DNA of 33,128 nucleotides from a virus: IMG/VR virus record IMGVR_UViG_3300023184_000348, positions 1 to 33,128 of that record, one strand, 5' to 3'. Below are positions 6,871 to 11,920 of this stretch, in pieces (the stretch's first letter is position 1; every line of letters starts with the position of its first letter). The notes beneath the pieces are model-generated. The model saw only the letters and a list, made by a program, of their open reading frames with translations. It had not been told where the DNA came from and made no database searches. A program made the position numbers and the translations under genes.

Positions 6871-6901
6871 TCTTGGGGCAGAAAGGACAAGCACCCCAAG
6901 A
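6871..6901 (-). terminator. 8-bp stem hairpin downstream of the SSB-like gene
   Basis: TCTTGGGG (6871-6878) and CCCCAAGA (6894-6901) form a perfect 8-bp stem with a 15-base loop, starting a few bases after the stop of the SSB-like gene. No T-run follows on the minus strand; the tRNA-like element starts immediately instead. It could be a processing or 3'-protecting hairpin rather than an intrinsic terminator. Confidence 0.45.
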
Positions 6902-6904
6902 AGT

Positions 6905-7360
6905 TTAGTTAACTGGTTTTGCTCCCAATTGTGCCAGCAACGCCTGCACTGCAGGGTCGTTGATGTTGGCACTGGCAGGTGCCGCTGGCGCTGGCGCTTG
7001 GCCGCCGCCACCTGCGATAAATGCGTTTGCCTTAGCCACTGCATCTGCATCGCCTGTTGCATCTATCAAAATCCACGGCGCAGACTTACCAGGCTTTGCA
7101 GTTCCCTGACCAATGCGTGCCAATACCTTTTGGCCGATCTTTGTTTTCAATGCGTTCTTCAAAGCTACATTGAAGAAAAGAACTGAATCGTGATTGAATC
7201 CAGTATCTAAATCGTTGATGCGTACTTCAATTGCATCTGCCTCGCCGTGAACAGTTGGAATACCTGTTTTGTATTCAAGTGCTTCAAGGATGAGCAAGTG
7301 TCCGTTCAAATCGGCAACTTTTACCGATTCTGTGTTATTGCTAGGTGCTGAAAAAGCCAT
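6905..7360 (-). CDS. Putative single-stranded DNA-binding-like protein
   Basis: A 151-residue protein that begins with a short conserved segment (MAFSAPSNNTESVKVADLNG) and continues as a compact beta-rich domain of about 110 residues. It contains VHGEADAIEVRINDLD and the strand-loop ARIGQGTAKPGKSAPWILID. A Gly/Pro/Ala-rich flexible linker (about 115-130) and a short C-terminal helix follow. This layout of OB-like domain, disordered linker and short tail fits single-stranded DNA-binding proteins. Close relatives are widespread in actinophages beside exonuclease genes, as here next to the Cas4-like gene. The ATG has GGGGGAA at good spacing. The binding role is inferred, and the C-terminus lacks the usual acidic SSB tip. 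Confidence 0.5.
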   Translation of the reverse strand: MAFSAPSNNTESVKVADLNGHLLILEALEYKTGIPTVHGEADAIEVRINDLDTGFNHDSVLFFNVALKNALKTKIGQKVLARIGQGTAKPGKSAPWILIDATGDADAVAKANAFIAGGGGQAPAPAAPASANINDPAVQALLAQLGAKPVN

Positions 7361-7396
7361 TTGGCTTTCCCCCGTTTCTTTTTGGTTGGGTGTTGC

Positions 7397-7510
7397 TTAG
7401 TTTGTTGGTGAATCCAACTCTGTAGGCGGATTGAGTTCCGCCAATTCTTTTGCGATGTCGTTGATCGTTTTGGCTGGGATTCCACATCCGCAACCGTCAC
7501 GCTCACACAT
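7397..7510 (-). CDS. 37-residue cysteine-rich small protein
   Basis: The minus strand from the ATG at 7510 encodes 37 residues starting MCERDGCGCGIPAKTIN. Three cysteines lie within the first nine residues and an acidic helix follows. The ATG overlaps the TAA of the Cas4-like gene by one base (TAATG), the usual coupling in this genome. The cysteine cluster could bind a metal, but with so few ligands this would need a partner or a dimer. Function unknown. Confidence 0.5.
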   Translation of the reverse strand: MCERDGCGCGIPAKTINDIAKELAELNPPTELDSPTN

Positions 7511-8253
7511 TATTTTTCACCTGTATCGCCATTGCAGGCAACCGATAGATCGGTGCTGAATGGTCGGTAATACGGGCAATACATACACATTCGGCTTGGT
7601 GTAGCAGGAATCAATGGCCACATCTGAGGATTTTCTTCAACATCAATTGTTGAAAGTAACTCATAAACGCTATCCAAACGAGCAAGGGCAGATTGCGCTG
7701 CCGCTTCATCGTAATCAAATAGTTCAATGTGCATATCATCAATGGAACCGCCTGTTGGCAAGAAGATAAGGCCAACCTTATTTACTTGCACACCTTGCTG
7801 GGCTTTTCCGTAGCCGTAAAGCTGAACCTGCGTAATCTGTTGGCTGGTGGCACCTTCACTGCGCTTGGCTTTGACACCTGCAGGTGATGTGGTTTTCCAA
7901 TCCAACACATAACCCTTTTCTTTGTCAAAAAGGTCAACGGTACCTGTTAGGTTTGCACGAATTTGAACTTTTTGTTCTACTTCGTAGCGATCAGGATGCT
8001 TGGCAAAGATATCTTCAAGAAATGAGTGGATGGCGGTGCCGACATTGGCAGCCCAGGAACCGCCACCCGACTCATTGACCTTTTCCCAATCCAGCAACTT
8101 GTAGGCAAGCCTGCGTACACATTCCTGCCCAACTTCGCTTGGCCCAATATAAACCTGTTGGCTTCTTGGTGACCACTTACTTGCCTCTGTGATTATATGA
8201 ATCAACTCAAGGCTAAGTTCTTTTGCTGGTGTGTTCAAAGGTGTAAAAGTCAT
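7510..8253 (-). CDS. Cas4/RecB-like exonuclease with probable Fe-S cluster
   Basis: A 247-residue PD-(D/E)XK nuclease. The motifs fall in order: Cys45 (QECVRR), GTAIHSFLE with His76, GTVDLFD with Asp107, DWKT with Asp118 and Lys120, QVQLY (Gln142, Tyr146), then Cys223, Cys226 and Cys240 near the C-terminus. One N-terminal and three C-terminal cysteines are the 4Fe-4S pattern of Cas4 and AddB-type nucleases. In actinophages this protein is a standard component of the recombination module and is not linked to a CRISPR array; none is present here. It probably resects DNA ends for recombination with the neighbouring SSB-like protein. GAGGATG precedes the ATG. Confidence 0.85.
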   Translation of the reverse strand: MTFTPLNTPAKELSLELIHIITEASKWSPRSQQVYIGPSEVGQECVRRLAYKLLDWEKVNESGGGSWAANVGTAIHSFLEDIFAKHPDRYEVEQKVQIRANLTGTVDLFDKEKGYVLDWKTTSPAGVKAKRSEGATSQQITQVQLYGYGKAQQGVQVNKVGLIFLPTGGSIDDMHIELFDYDEAAAQSALARLDSVYELLSTIDVEENPQMWPLIPATPSRMCMYCPYYRPFSTDLSVACNGDTGEK

Positions 8254-8256
8254 TTG

Positions 8257-8574
8257 TTATTCATCCTCATTTACAATTGAAAATCGGCGAGAGGTGGACT
8301 TTACCTCAAGTGCCTCAATTACCTGCGCAGGCAAGATTTCCCTAGCGCGTTTGGTGTCAAATCGTGTTGATTCAACAAATGACCATCGAACAACTGGGCG
8401 GTTTAAGAACATACCCATTTGATTATCTCCAAGTGCAGCCTCAATGTGCGAACGAGCAACATCGGCTACTTCTTGAAGTTCTTTGATCTTGGCTACAGCA
8501 TTTTTATATTGCTCAAGCCAAGCGGCGGTGTTGGCATCAAAATCCACCACGCCTGTTTCTATTTCCACGCTCAT
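8257..8574 (-). CDS. Conserved phage protein, partner of the Cas4-like exonuclease
   Basis: A 105-residue protein with an N-terminal helical coiled-coil (WLEQYKNAVAKIKELQEV) and a C-terminal section resembling phage proteins encoded beside exonucleases (VRWSFVESTRFDTKRARE, then TSRRFSIV). No catalytic residues are evident. The ATG at 8574 is preferred because GGGGG lies five bases before it; an ATG at 8586 would add four residues and overlap the lysozyme-like stop by one base. Three bases separate its stop from the exonuclease start, so the two are probably coupled. The recombination role is an inference from position. Confidence 0.55.
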   Translation of the reverse strand: MSVEIETGVVDFDANTAAWLEQYKNAVAKIKELQEVADVARSHIEAALGDNQMGMFLNRPVVRWSFVESTRFDTKRAREILPAQVIEALEVKSTSRRFSIVNEDE

Positions 8575-8585
8575 ACTAACCCCCA

Positions 8586-9017
8586 TTAGTAATAGTTTTT
8601 TTGCTTAAAATGATTCCAAGCCCCACACGGACCTGATGAACCATATTTTCGGCCAATGTAGGCCAGTGCTGCAATCGTTTGGGCAACAGTTGATTTGCTG
8701 CGCTTCATTCCAAGATTGCGATAAGTGCCATCCAGTAATTGACCAACTCCGCTGGCCGTACTGGTTGGGTTGTCCTTATCCTGCCAAGCGCTTTCTTTGC
8801 TCATTAGGGCATTGAAACACTTGAACTGGTGTGCCGTCAGTAGCTCTCGCGCTACTTCCTTTGGATTCACCTGCATTAAATGTGGCCGATCTTTGTAGAT
8901 AACCAATTCAGGTACTGCAGGTTGAGCCGTAATTGCTTGAACCATCAATGAAGTGCTAACGCTAACCACCACGATCAGTGCCAGCCTTTTGATGAGTCTT
9001 TTGTCTGTTGGTGTAAT
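8586..9017 (-). CDS. Secreted lysozyme/transglycosylase-like protein, probable ATT start
   Basis: The domain resembles the small SLT/lysozyme fold: FNALMSKESAW carries the likely catalytic Glu, then NPTSTASGVGQLLDGTYRNLG and a C-terminal AWNHFKQKNYY. The first conventional start is a GTG at 8972 (128 residues), but it lacks a Shine-Dalgarno sequence and cuts a signal peptide in half. The frame is open upstream and encodes KRLIKRLALIVVVSVSTSL, a textbook basic-hydrophobic leader. An ATT codon at 9015-9017 lies exactly seven bases after AAGGAG (9025-9030), within the end of whiB. Starting there gives 143 residues with a probable cleavage after AITA. It may remodel peptidoglycan early or during exit. 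The ATT start is inferred. Confidence 0.7.
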   Translation of the reverse strand: MTPTDKRLIKRLALIVVVSVSTSLMVQAITAQPAVPELVIYKDRPHLMQVNPKEVARELLTAHQFKCFNALMSKESAWQDKDNPTSTASGVGQLLDGTYRNLGMKRSKSTVAQTIAALAYIGRKYGSSGPCGAWNHFKQKNYY

Positions 9018-9424
9018 GGTGCTGCTCCTTGTTCAGTTGCAGTCAACTTTTTTAATATTCGCCTGACATAGCCAGGTGAAGTATTAAGTCGAACTGCAAT
9101 TTCGTTGGCAACTAACCCTTTTGCGTGCAGTTGGATAATTCGTAACGCCATCCCTTTGAAGGCATAATCCTTATCTTTTGCAACAACGGCATCTCTTTCG
9201 GCTGGCGTTGAGCCACCCCAAATACCGTGGGTTATTTGCTTTTCTAGTGCGTACTCCAAACACTCCTTACTGTGAATACAACTTGCGCATATTGCTTTAA
9301 GTTGGTGCAGTCTTTCTGCCTCTTGTGTGCGGTTATCAGGAAAGAATAAATCCTTATCCTCAATCTCTGCACACTTGGCTTCATCAAAGCGGGGTAGATC
9401 AACAAAGAAATCAAAAGTTTTCAA
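8975..9424 (-). CDS. WhiB-family iron-sulfur regulator with C-terminal helix-turn-helix
   Basis: A 149-residue protein with the four WhiB cysteines at 18, 46, 49 and 55 (one, then CxxC, then C after five) and the GIWGG turn at 67-71. These ligate a 4Fe-4S cluster and contact sigma factor in host WhiB proteins. Unlike a minimal WhiB it continues into a helix-turn-helix at about 94-127 (IIQLHAKGLVANEIAVRLN, then SPGYVRRILKKL). The start is a TTG overlapping the stop of the resolvase-like gene (TTGA). Phage WhiB proteins are known to interfere with host WhiB regulation; with its own DNA-binding domain this one might act directly on phage or host promoters. The family strongly supports an actinobacterial host. 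Confidence 0.92.
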   Translation of the reverse strand: MKTFDFFVDLPRFDEAKCAEIEDKDLFFPDNRTQEAERLHQLKAICASCIHSKECLEYALEKQITHGIWGGSTPAERDAVVAKDKDYAFKGMALRIIQLHAKGLVANEIAVRLNTSPGYVRRILKKLTATEQGAAPLHQQTKDSSKGWH

Positions 9425-9771
9425 TGCTTTTCATCCAGCCATTGTTGAAGGTCTTGGATTACCCAAGATTGTTCAATCCCAGCGCTACGGCGCTTGAGAA
9501 TGACATAATGCAATGGAACTTCGGCTAAACCGCGTGCCTTTGCATAGTTTTCTGCCTCAACTTCAGCTTCACACCAAAATTGAGGAAGGTTAGGTTTTCC
9601 CCAGTTCTTTAACTCAAGGATATATTGCTTGCCAGCAATGATTGCGACTATATCGCCTTCATCGTGCTTGCCAGCCTTCACCAAACGCTCACATAAAGCA
9701 CCAGCACTGCGAAGCCAACGCATAACATCGGTTTCAAATTGTGCGCCTTTGCGCCCGTTGGGATTAGCCAT
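9421..9771 (-). CDS. Holliday-junction-resolvase-like PD-(D/E)XK nuclease
   Basis: A 116-residue protein with the small archaeal-type resolvase pattern: an N-terminal helix carrying Glu13 (GAQFETDVMRWL), HDEGDIVAI with Asp40, and YILELKNWGK with the ExK pair Glu53 and Lys55. Length and motif order match phage and archaeal Hjc-like resolvases that cut four-way junctions. It sits in the recombination and regulation operon beside the WhiB gene, whose TTG start overlaps its stop. It could equally be a structure-specific nuclease of another specificity. Confidence 0.7.
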   Translation of the reverse strand: MANPNGRKGAQFETDVMRWLRSAGALCERLVKAGKHDEGDIVAIIAGKQYILELKNWGKPNLPQFWCEAEVEAENYAKARGLAEVPLHYVILKRRSAGIEQSWVIQDLQQWLDEKH

Positions 9772-9775
9772 TGAG

Positions 9776-10141
9776 TTACTTAACCGCCTTCAATGATGGG
9801 TAGTTGGTGCCAGCCTCACGACTGATGCGGGCAAACTTAACTGCTCGAATCAAATCTTCAGCCAAAATAAGTGCTTCTTGCTCTGTCATATTGCAAAGCA
9901 ATGGTGCGTTCTCGCTCAAATTATCGCGGGCGTTATCTAAGTGTTCAAAATAGTTTTCAGATTTCACACTGCGATCTGCAGAGTGGCGCAACAAATCCAA
10001 ATCATCTAACTCGTATGCCCCAACAATATCTTGAACCAAATCTTTTACTGCATCTTGTTCTTCAAGATATAAAGCAATACTGCCATCTGAATGATTATGT
10101 ATTGAAAATAGCGGTTCGCGTGGTTGCTTTTCAAAAATCAT
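9776..10141 (-). CDS. Acidic helical protein of unknown function
   Basis: A 121-residue acidic protein with no recognised family. The first 30 residues contain two probable strands (PLFSIHNHSDGSIALYLEE). The rest is helical, with DAVKDLVQDIVGAYELDDLD and EALILAEDLIRAVKFARIS. The ATG overlaps the stop of the membrane microprotein upstream by four bases (ATGA). Four bases separate its stop from the resolvase-like gene, so it belongs to the same operon. An antagonist of a host protein would fit its size and charge, but there is no direct evidence. Confidence 0.5.
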   Translation of the reverse strand: MIFEKQPREPLFSIHNHSDGSIALYLEEQDAVKDLVQDIVGAYELDDLDLLRHSADRSVKSENYFEHLDNARDNLSENAPLLCNMTEQEALILAEDLIRAVKFARISREAGTNYPSLKAVK

Positions 10142-10230
10142 TGGCCTTCACCAATTTCAAAAGCTGCAACAATGATTGCATACACTGCAAGAATTCCAAT
10201 AATTCCGCAGACTAATCCTAACCAAAACAT
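10138..10230 (-). CDS. 30-residue membrane microprotein
   Basis: The minus strand from the ATG at 10230 encodes 30 residues: MFWLGLVCGIIGILAVYAII, then VAAFEIGEGQ. It is essentially one transmembrane segment with a short acidic tail. AAAGGGAAAG precedes the ATG at suitable distance and the stop is coupled by ATGA to the next gene. It is the first gene downstream of the inverted repeat at 10243-10284. Single-segment peptides of this kind can depolarise membranes or regulate membrane proteins; no specific role can be given. Confidence 0.5.
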   Translation of the reverse strand: MFWLGLVCGIIGILAVYAIIVAAFEIGEGQ

Positions 10231-10242
10231 TTCTTTCCCTTT

Positions 10243-10284
10243 CCGTTCAAAGTAGGTATGCACATACTACACACATTTGAACGG
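10243..10284 (-). promoter_or_regulatory. Inverted repeat in the promoter region of the minus-strand early operon
   Basis: CCGTTCAAA (10243-10251) and TTTGAACGG (10276-10284) are perfect 9-bp inverted arms. Inside them GTAGGTATG (10252-10260) and CATACTAC (10263-10270) form a second near-perfect pair. The element lies between the HslV-like gene's stop and the 30-residue gene's ribosome site, so it is well placed as operator plus promoter for the operon running to 6905. No strong -35/-10 pair stands out. Confidence 0.5.
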
Positions 10285-10294
10285 TGCAACGCAC

Positions 10295-10858
10295 TTAGAC
10301 TCGCTGAACTTCAATCTGAAAAGGTGGGGCGGTGTTGATGTCATATTTGGCGGCAATGGCAAGGGCTGAGTGGATAGCATCGGTTACGCTGGCGATTGTG
10401 GCCGCCTCAATGCCGTGTTCAAAGGTCAGTGCATAAGTTAAAACGCCCAACGCATAATCTGAGCCTGAGCCAATGGCATAAATGCCGTTTTCGTTTTGGC
10501 TTATGCTCATATCACTGCCGATTTCAAAGACATTGCCAGCAAATACGAGCAAGAAACCAAACATAGCTCCATCCCTGTTGAAGTCATACTCACCCAGTTT
10601 GAAGGCCTTAATAATGCTTGGGATAACCTTTTTGCCCATAAACTTAACAGGGTCGGTGCCATCATAAAGAGGCGGTTTCCAGTCGTACATCAAAATATCG
10701 CCTGGGCGTGCCTCGCCTCGAACTCCCAAGAAGTATTTCCCAATTTTGACAATTTTAGGGGTCGTAGGGGAAATGATGATTCGGTCACCGTCTGTGATCT
10801 GAGAATCTGCCCCTAGCACGACACCAGCGGGCGTTTGGCAGGCAATTATGGTGGTCAT
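10295..10858 (-). CDS. HslV/proteasome beta-like Ntn-hydrolase peptidase
   Basis: A 187-residue protein that starts MTTIIACQTPAGVVLGADSQ. After loss of Met it would expose Thr1. Asp17 (GADSQ) and Lys34 (TTPKIVKIG) follow at nearly the spacing of the Thr1-Asp17-Lys33 active site of HslV and proteasome beta subunits. The segment YAIGSGSDYALGVLTYAL matches the conserved AIGSG-x-YA turn of HslV. The length is close to HslV's. A longer frame to 10957 exists but would bury the threonine. The ATG has no ribosome site; AGTGTA on the plus strand at 10865-10870 (TACACT on the coding strand) lies six bases before it, so the message may be leaderless. No ATPase partner is encoded. Substrates are unknown; host-protein turnover is a guess. 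Confidence 0.8.
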   Translation of the reverse strand: MTTIIACQTPAGVVLGADSQITDGDRIIISPTTPKIVKIGKYFLGVRGEARPGDILMYDWKPPLYDGTDPVKFMGKKVIPSIIKAFKLGEYDFNRDGAMFGFLLVFAGNVFEIGSDMSISQNENGIYAIGSGSDYALGVLTYALTFEHGIEAATIASVTDAIHSALAIAAKYDINTAPPFQIEVQRV

Positions 10859-10864
10859 TGGCCA

Positions 10865-10870
10865 AGTGTA
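10865..10870 (-). promoter_or_regulatory. Possible -10 element for a leaderless HslV-like transcript
   Basis: On the coding (minus) strand TACACT is followed by six bases and then the ATG at 10858. That spacing would place transcription initiation at the A of the start codon. No purine-rich ribosome site is present, and leaderless messages are common in actinobacteria. The two GGCGTGA copies at 10877 and 10887 overlap the spacer and -35 area, so a bound regulator would block the promoter. Confidence 0.4.
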
Positions 10871-10876
10871 GGGCAA

Positions 10877-10954
10877 GGCGTGAAAAGGCGTGAGAACCCT
10901 AGCAATTCCCCAATTTCTTCGGGTTCCCACGCCTAGATTTGAGCCTAACACGCC
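10877..10954. promoter_or_regulatory. Operator-like array of GGCGTG motifs in the divergent control region
   Basis: GGCGTGA occurs at 10877-10883 and 10887-10893, ten bases apart. The reverse form CACGCC occurs at 10928-10933 and 10949-10954, 21 bases apart, so successive copies lie on one face of the helix. GGCGTGAGAACCC (10887-10899) and GGGTTCCCACGCC (10921-10933) form a 13-bp inverted repeat with one mismatch. The array sits between the HslV-like gene and the divergent plus-strand island, making it a good candidate for control of both. The ribbon-helix-helix protein of that island is the obvious candidate ligand. Confidence 0.55.
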
Positions 10955-11004
10955 CAAAAGCCGTTATCAAATTGTTATGTGTCTTGGGGTCAAATGTTGC
11001 GTAT

Positions 11005-11016
11005 CTGTATATACAG
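11005..11016 (+). promoter_or_regulatory. 12-bp palindrome containing a TATATA -10-like box
   Basis: CTGTATATACAG is a perfect palindrome. Its TATATA centre could be the -10 box of the plus-strand island, with TTGGGG at 10984-10989 as a weak -35 at about 18 bases. A repressor binding the palindrome would directly occlude it. Downstream, ATTGGG (11033-11038) and CCCAAT (11048-11053) form a small hairpin in the presumed 5' leader, shortly before the ATG at 11069. Confidence 0.4.
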
Positions 11017-11068
11017 GTGCTAAGTTTATCTCATTGGGGGAACGGCTCCCAATAGAACGGATAGCAAA

Positions 11069-11257
11069 ATGTTTCTAAAAATCTCACACACTCGTTATGT
11101 GTCACTTGATGGCAAGTTTGAAATTGTAAATATCGGTGGCGGTTTGTGGACTGTTAGCAAGCAAAATGACAATGACAAATTCTTTTCACTTTATATTGAT
11201 CGCCCATTTAAGGGTGCGCTTGAAGCGATGGCAGAATTGCGAAAGGTGGCTGCATAA
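11069..11257 (+). CDS. 62-residue protein, first gene of the plus-strand island
   Basis: A compact protein of probable beta-strand character: MFLKISHTRYVSLDGKFEIV, then WTVSKQNDNDKFFSLYIDRP, then a short helix ALEAMAELRKVA. Short proteins of this pattern are frequent in actinophage early regions; the family has no known function. There is no strong ribosome site, and a hairpin lies shortly upstream, so translation may be regulated. The stop overlaps the next ATG by one base (TAATG). It is the only cluster read rightwards in the window, divergent from the HslV-like gene. Confidence 0.6.
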   Translation: MFLKISHTRYVSLDGKFEIVNIGGGLWTVSKQNDNDKFFSLYIDRPFKGALEAMAELRKVAA

Positions 11258-11379
11258 TGTTTTCAACCAACTACACCTGCAAGTGCAATGCCTGCAAAGA
11301 AACATTTGAATCAGTTATGAAGGTCAATTTATGTCTGCCTTGCTTTGAGGCATACCTAGCGAATATGGAGAATAATTAA
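11257..11379 (+). CDS. 40-residue zinc-ribbon microprotein
   Basis: Translation from the ATG at 11257 gives 40 residues with CKCNACK near the N-terminus and LCLPCF near residue 28. Two cysteine pairs of this spacing form a minimal zinc ribbon. AGGTGG lies eight bases before the ATG and the gene is coupled to its neighbour by a one-base overlap. Such minimal ribbons usually bind nucleic acid or another protein; no target can be named. Confidence 0.6.
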   Translation: MFSTNYTCKCNACKETFESVMKVNLCLPCFEAYLANMENN

Positions 11380-11380
11380 A

Positions 11381-11557
11381 ATGGGTGCTTACAAAGAATT
11401 GGTAATTGATATTGCAGATACTATGTATCAAATCAGCCGTGATCTAAATACTGCATCTGAATCAGGCGATTTTGATGAATTCAAGCAATCACTTCGCAGA
11501 GCAATTGTTAACTCTGCACTAACCATTGCACACATTGAAGAATTGGAAAACAACTAA
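11381..11557 (+). CDS. 58-residue helical protein of unknown function
   Basis: From the ATG at 11381 the frame encodes 58 residues starting MGAYKELVIDIADTMYQISR and ending HIEELENN. It is acidic and almost wholly helical, probably a two- or three-helix bundle. GGAG lies ten bases before the start, and its TAA overlaps the next ATG by one base. The amino acid composition looks like a genuine protein, but no family is recognised. Confidence 0.55.
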   Translation: MGAYKELVIDIADTMYQISRDLNTASESGDFDEFKQSLRRAIVNSALTIAHIEELENN

Positions 11558-11721
11558 TGATTACAAAGCGTGGCAAGCGCGTACGAGCAGTTGCAATTGC
11601 AGTTGGCATCTTTGTGGTTTGGCAGGTTGCCAGCAACCTTTGGTGGGTTGGCATTGATGCACCAACGGCTGAGTTTCTTGGCTGGTGTTGGGGTTCAATG
11701 AATGAGTGTGTGGTTCTATGA
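11557..11721 (+). CDS. 54-residue single-pass membrane protein
   Basis: The product begins with a basic segment (MITKRGKRVRA) followed by a transmembrane helix (VAIAVGIFVVWQVASNLWWV) and a short external or cytoplasmic tail with two cysteines (WCWGSMNECVVL). The basic N-terminus predicts a cytoplasmic N-end. The ATG overlaps the previous stop by one base, and the stop overlaps the start of the ribbon-helix-helix gene by four bases. Function unknown; membrane-targeted superinfection exclusion is one possibility for this location. Confidence 0.55.
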   Translation: MITKRGKRVRAVAIAVGIFVVWQVASNLWWVGIDAPTAEFLGWCWGSMNECVVL

Positions 11722-11843
11722 CCCCATTGCGATCAATCCGCGTGGCCACCGACCTTTGGCAGTCGGTACAAGCCAAAGCAAAAGAAAAAGGCACAACCGT
11801 TAGCGCAGTCATAACAAAGGCATTGCGCGAATACATTAAGTAA
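11718..11843 (+). CDS. Ribbon-helix-helix DNA-binding protein
   Basis: The frame from the ATG at 11718 (ATGA overlap with the previous gene) encodes 41 residues. LRSIRVATDLWQSVQAKAKEK, with strand residues at about 4-9 followed by helix A, then GTTVSAVITKALREYIK as helix B, fit the Arc/CopG/MetJ ribbon-helix-helix fold, whose dimers bind palindromic operators through the strand residues. It closes the plus-strand island and is directly followed by a strong terminator. It is the best candidate for the protein that reads the repeats in 10877-11016, which would make the island self-regulating. Confidence 0.75.
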   Translation: MTPLRSIRVATDLWQSVQAKAKEKGTTVSAVITKALREYIK

Positions 11844-11852
11844 TTGAAAGCA

Positions 11853-11894
11853 CGAAACCGCCACTTGCAGGAACGGCTGCAGGTGGCGGTTTCG
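11853..11894. terminator. Strong bidirectional terminator between converging operons
   Basis: Arms 11853-11870 and 11877-11894 pair over 18 bp with a single G-T type mismatch and a six-base loop (GAACGG). The stem begins CGAAACCGCCAC and ends in GTGGCGGTTTCG, so T-rich ends are present for both reading directions. It stands between the plus-strand ribbon-helix-helix stop (11843) and the minus-strand stop at 11921, exactly where the two transcription directions meet. Confidence 0.9.
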
Positions 11895-11920
11895 TTATGG
11901 GGGCGTTTTGCGCCTAAGTC

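Noticed and set aside
7510-8253. CRISPR adaptation role for the Cas4-like protein
   Set aside because: No CRISPR array, Cas1 or Cas2 is in the window; Cas4-like exonucleases are ordinary recombination proteins in actinophages.
10859-10957. Longer start for the HslV-like gene
   Set aside because: The 33 additional residues would bury the catalytic threonine, would cover the promoter repeats, and have no ribosome site.
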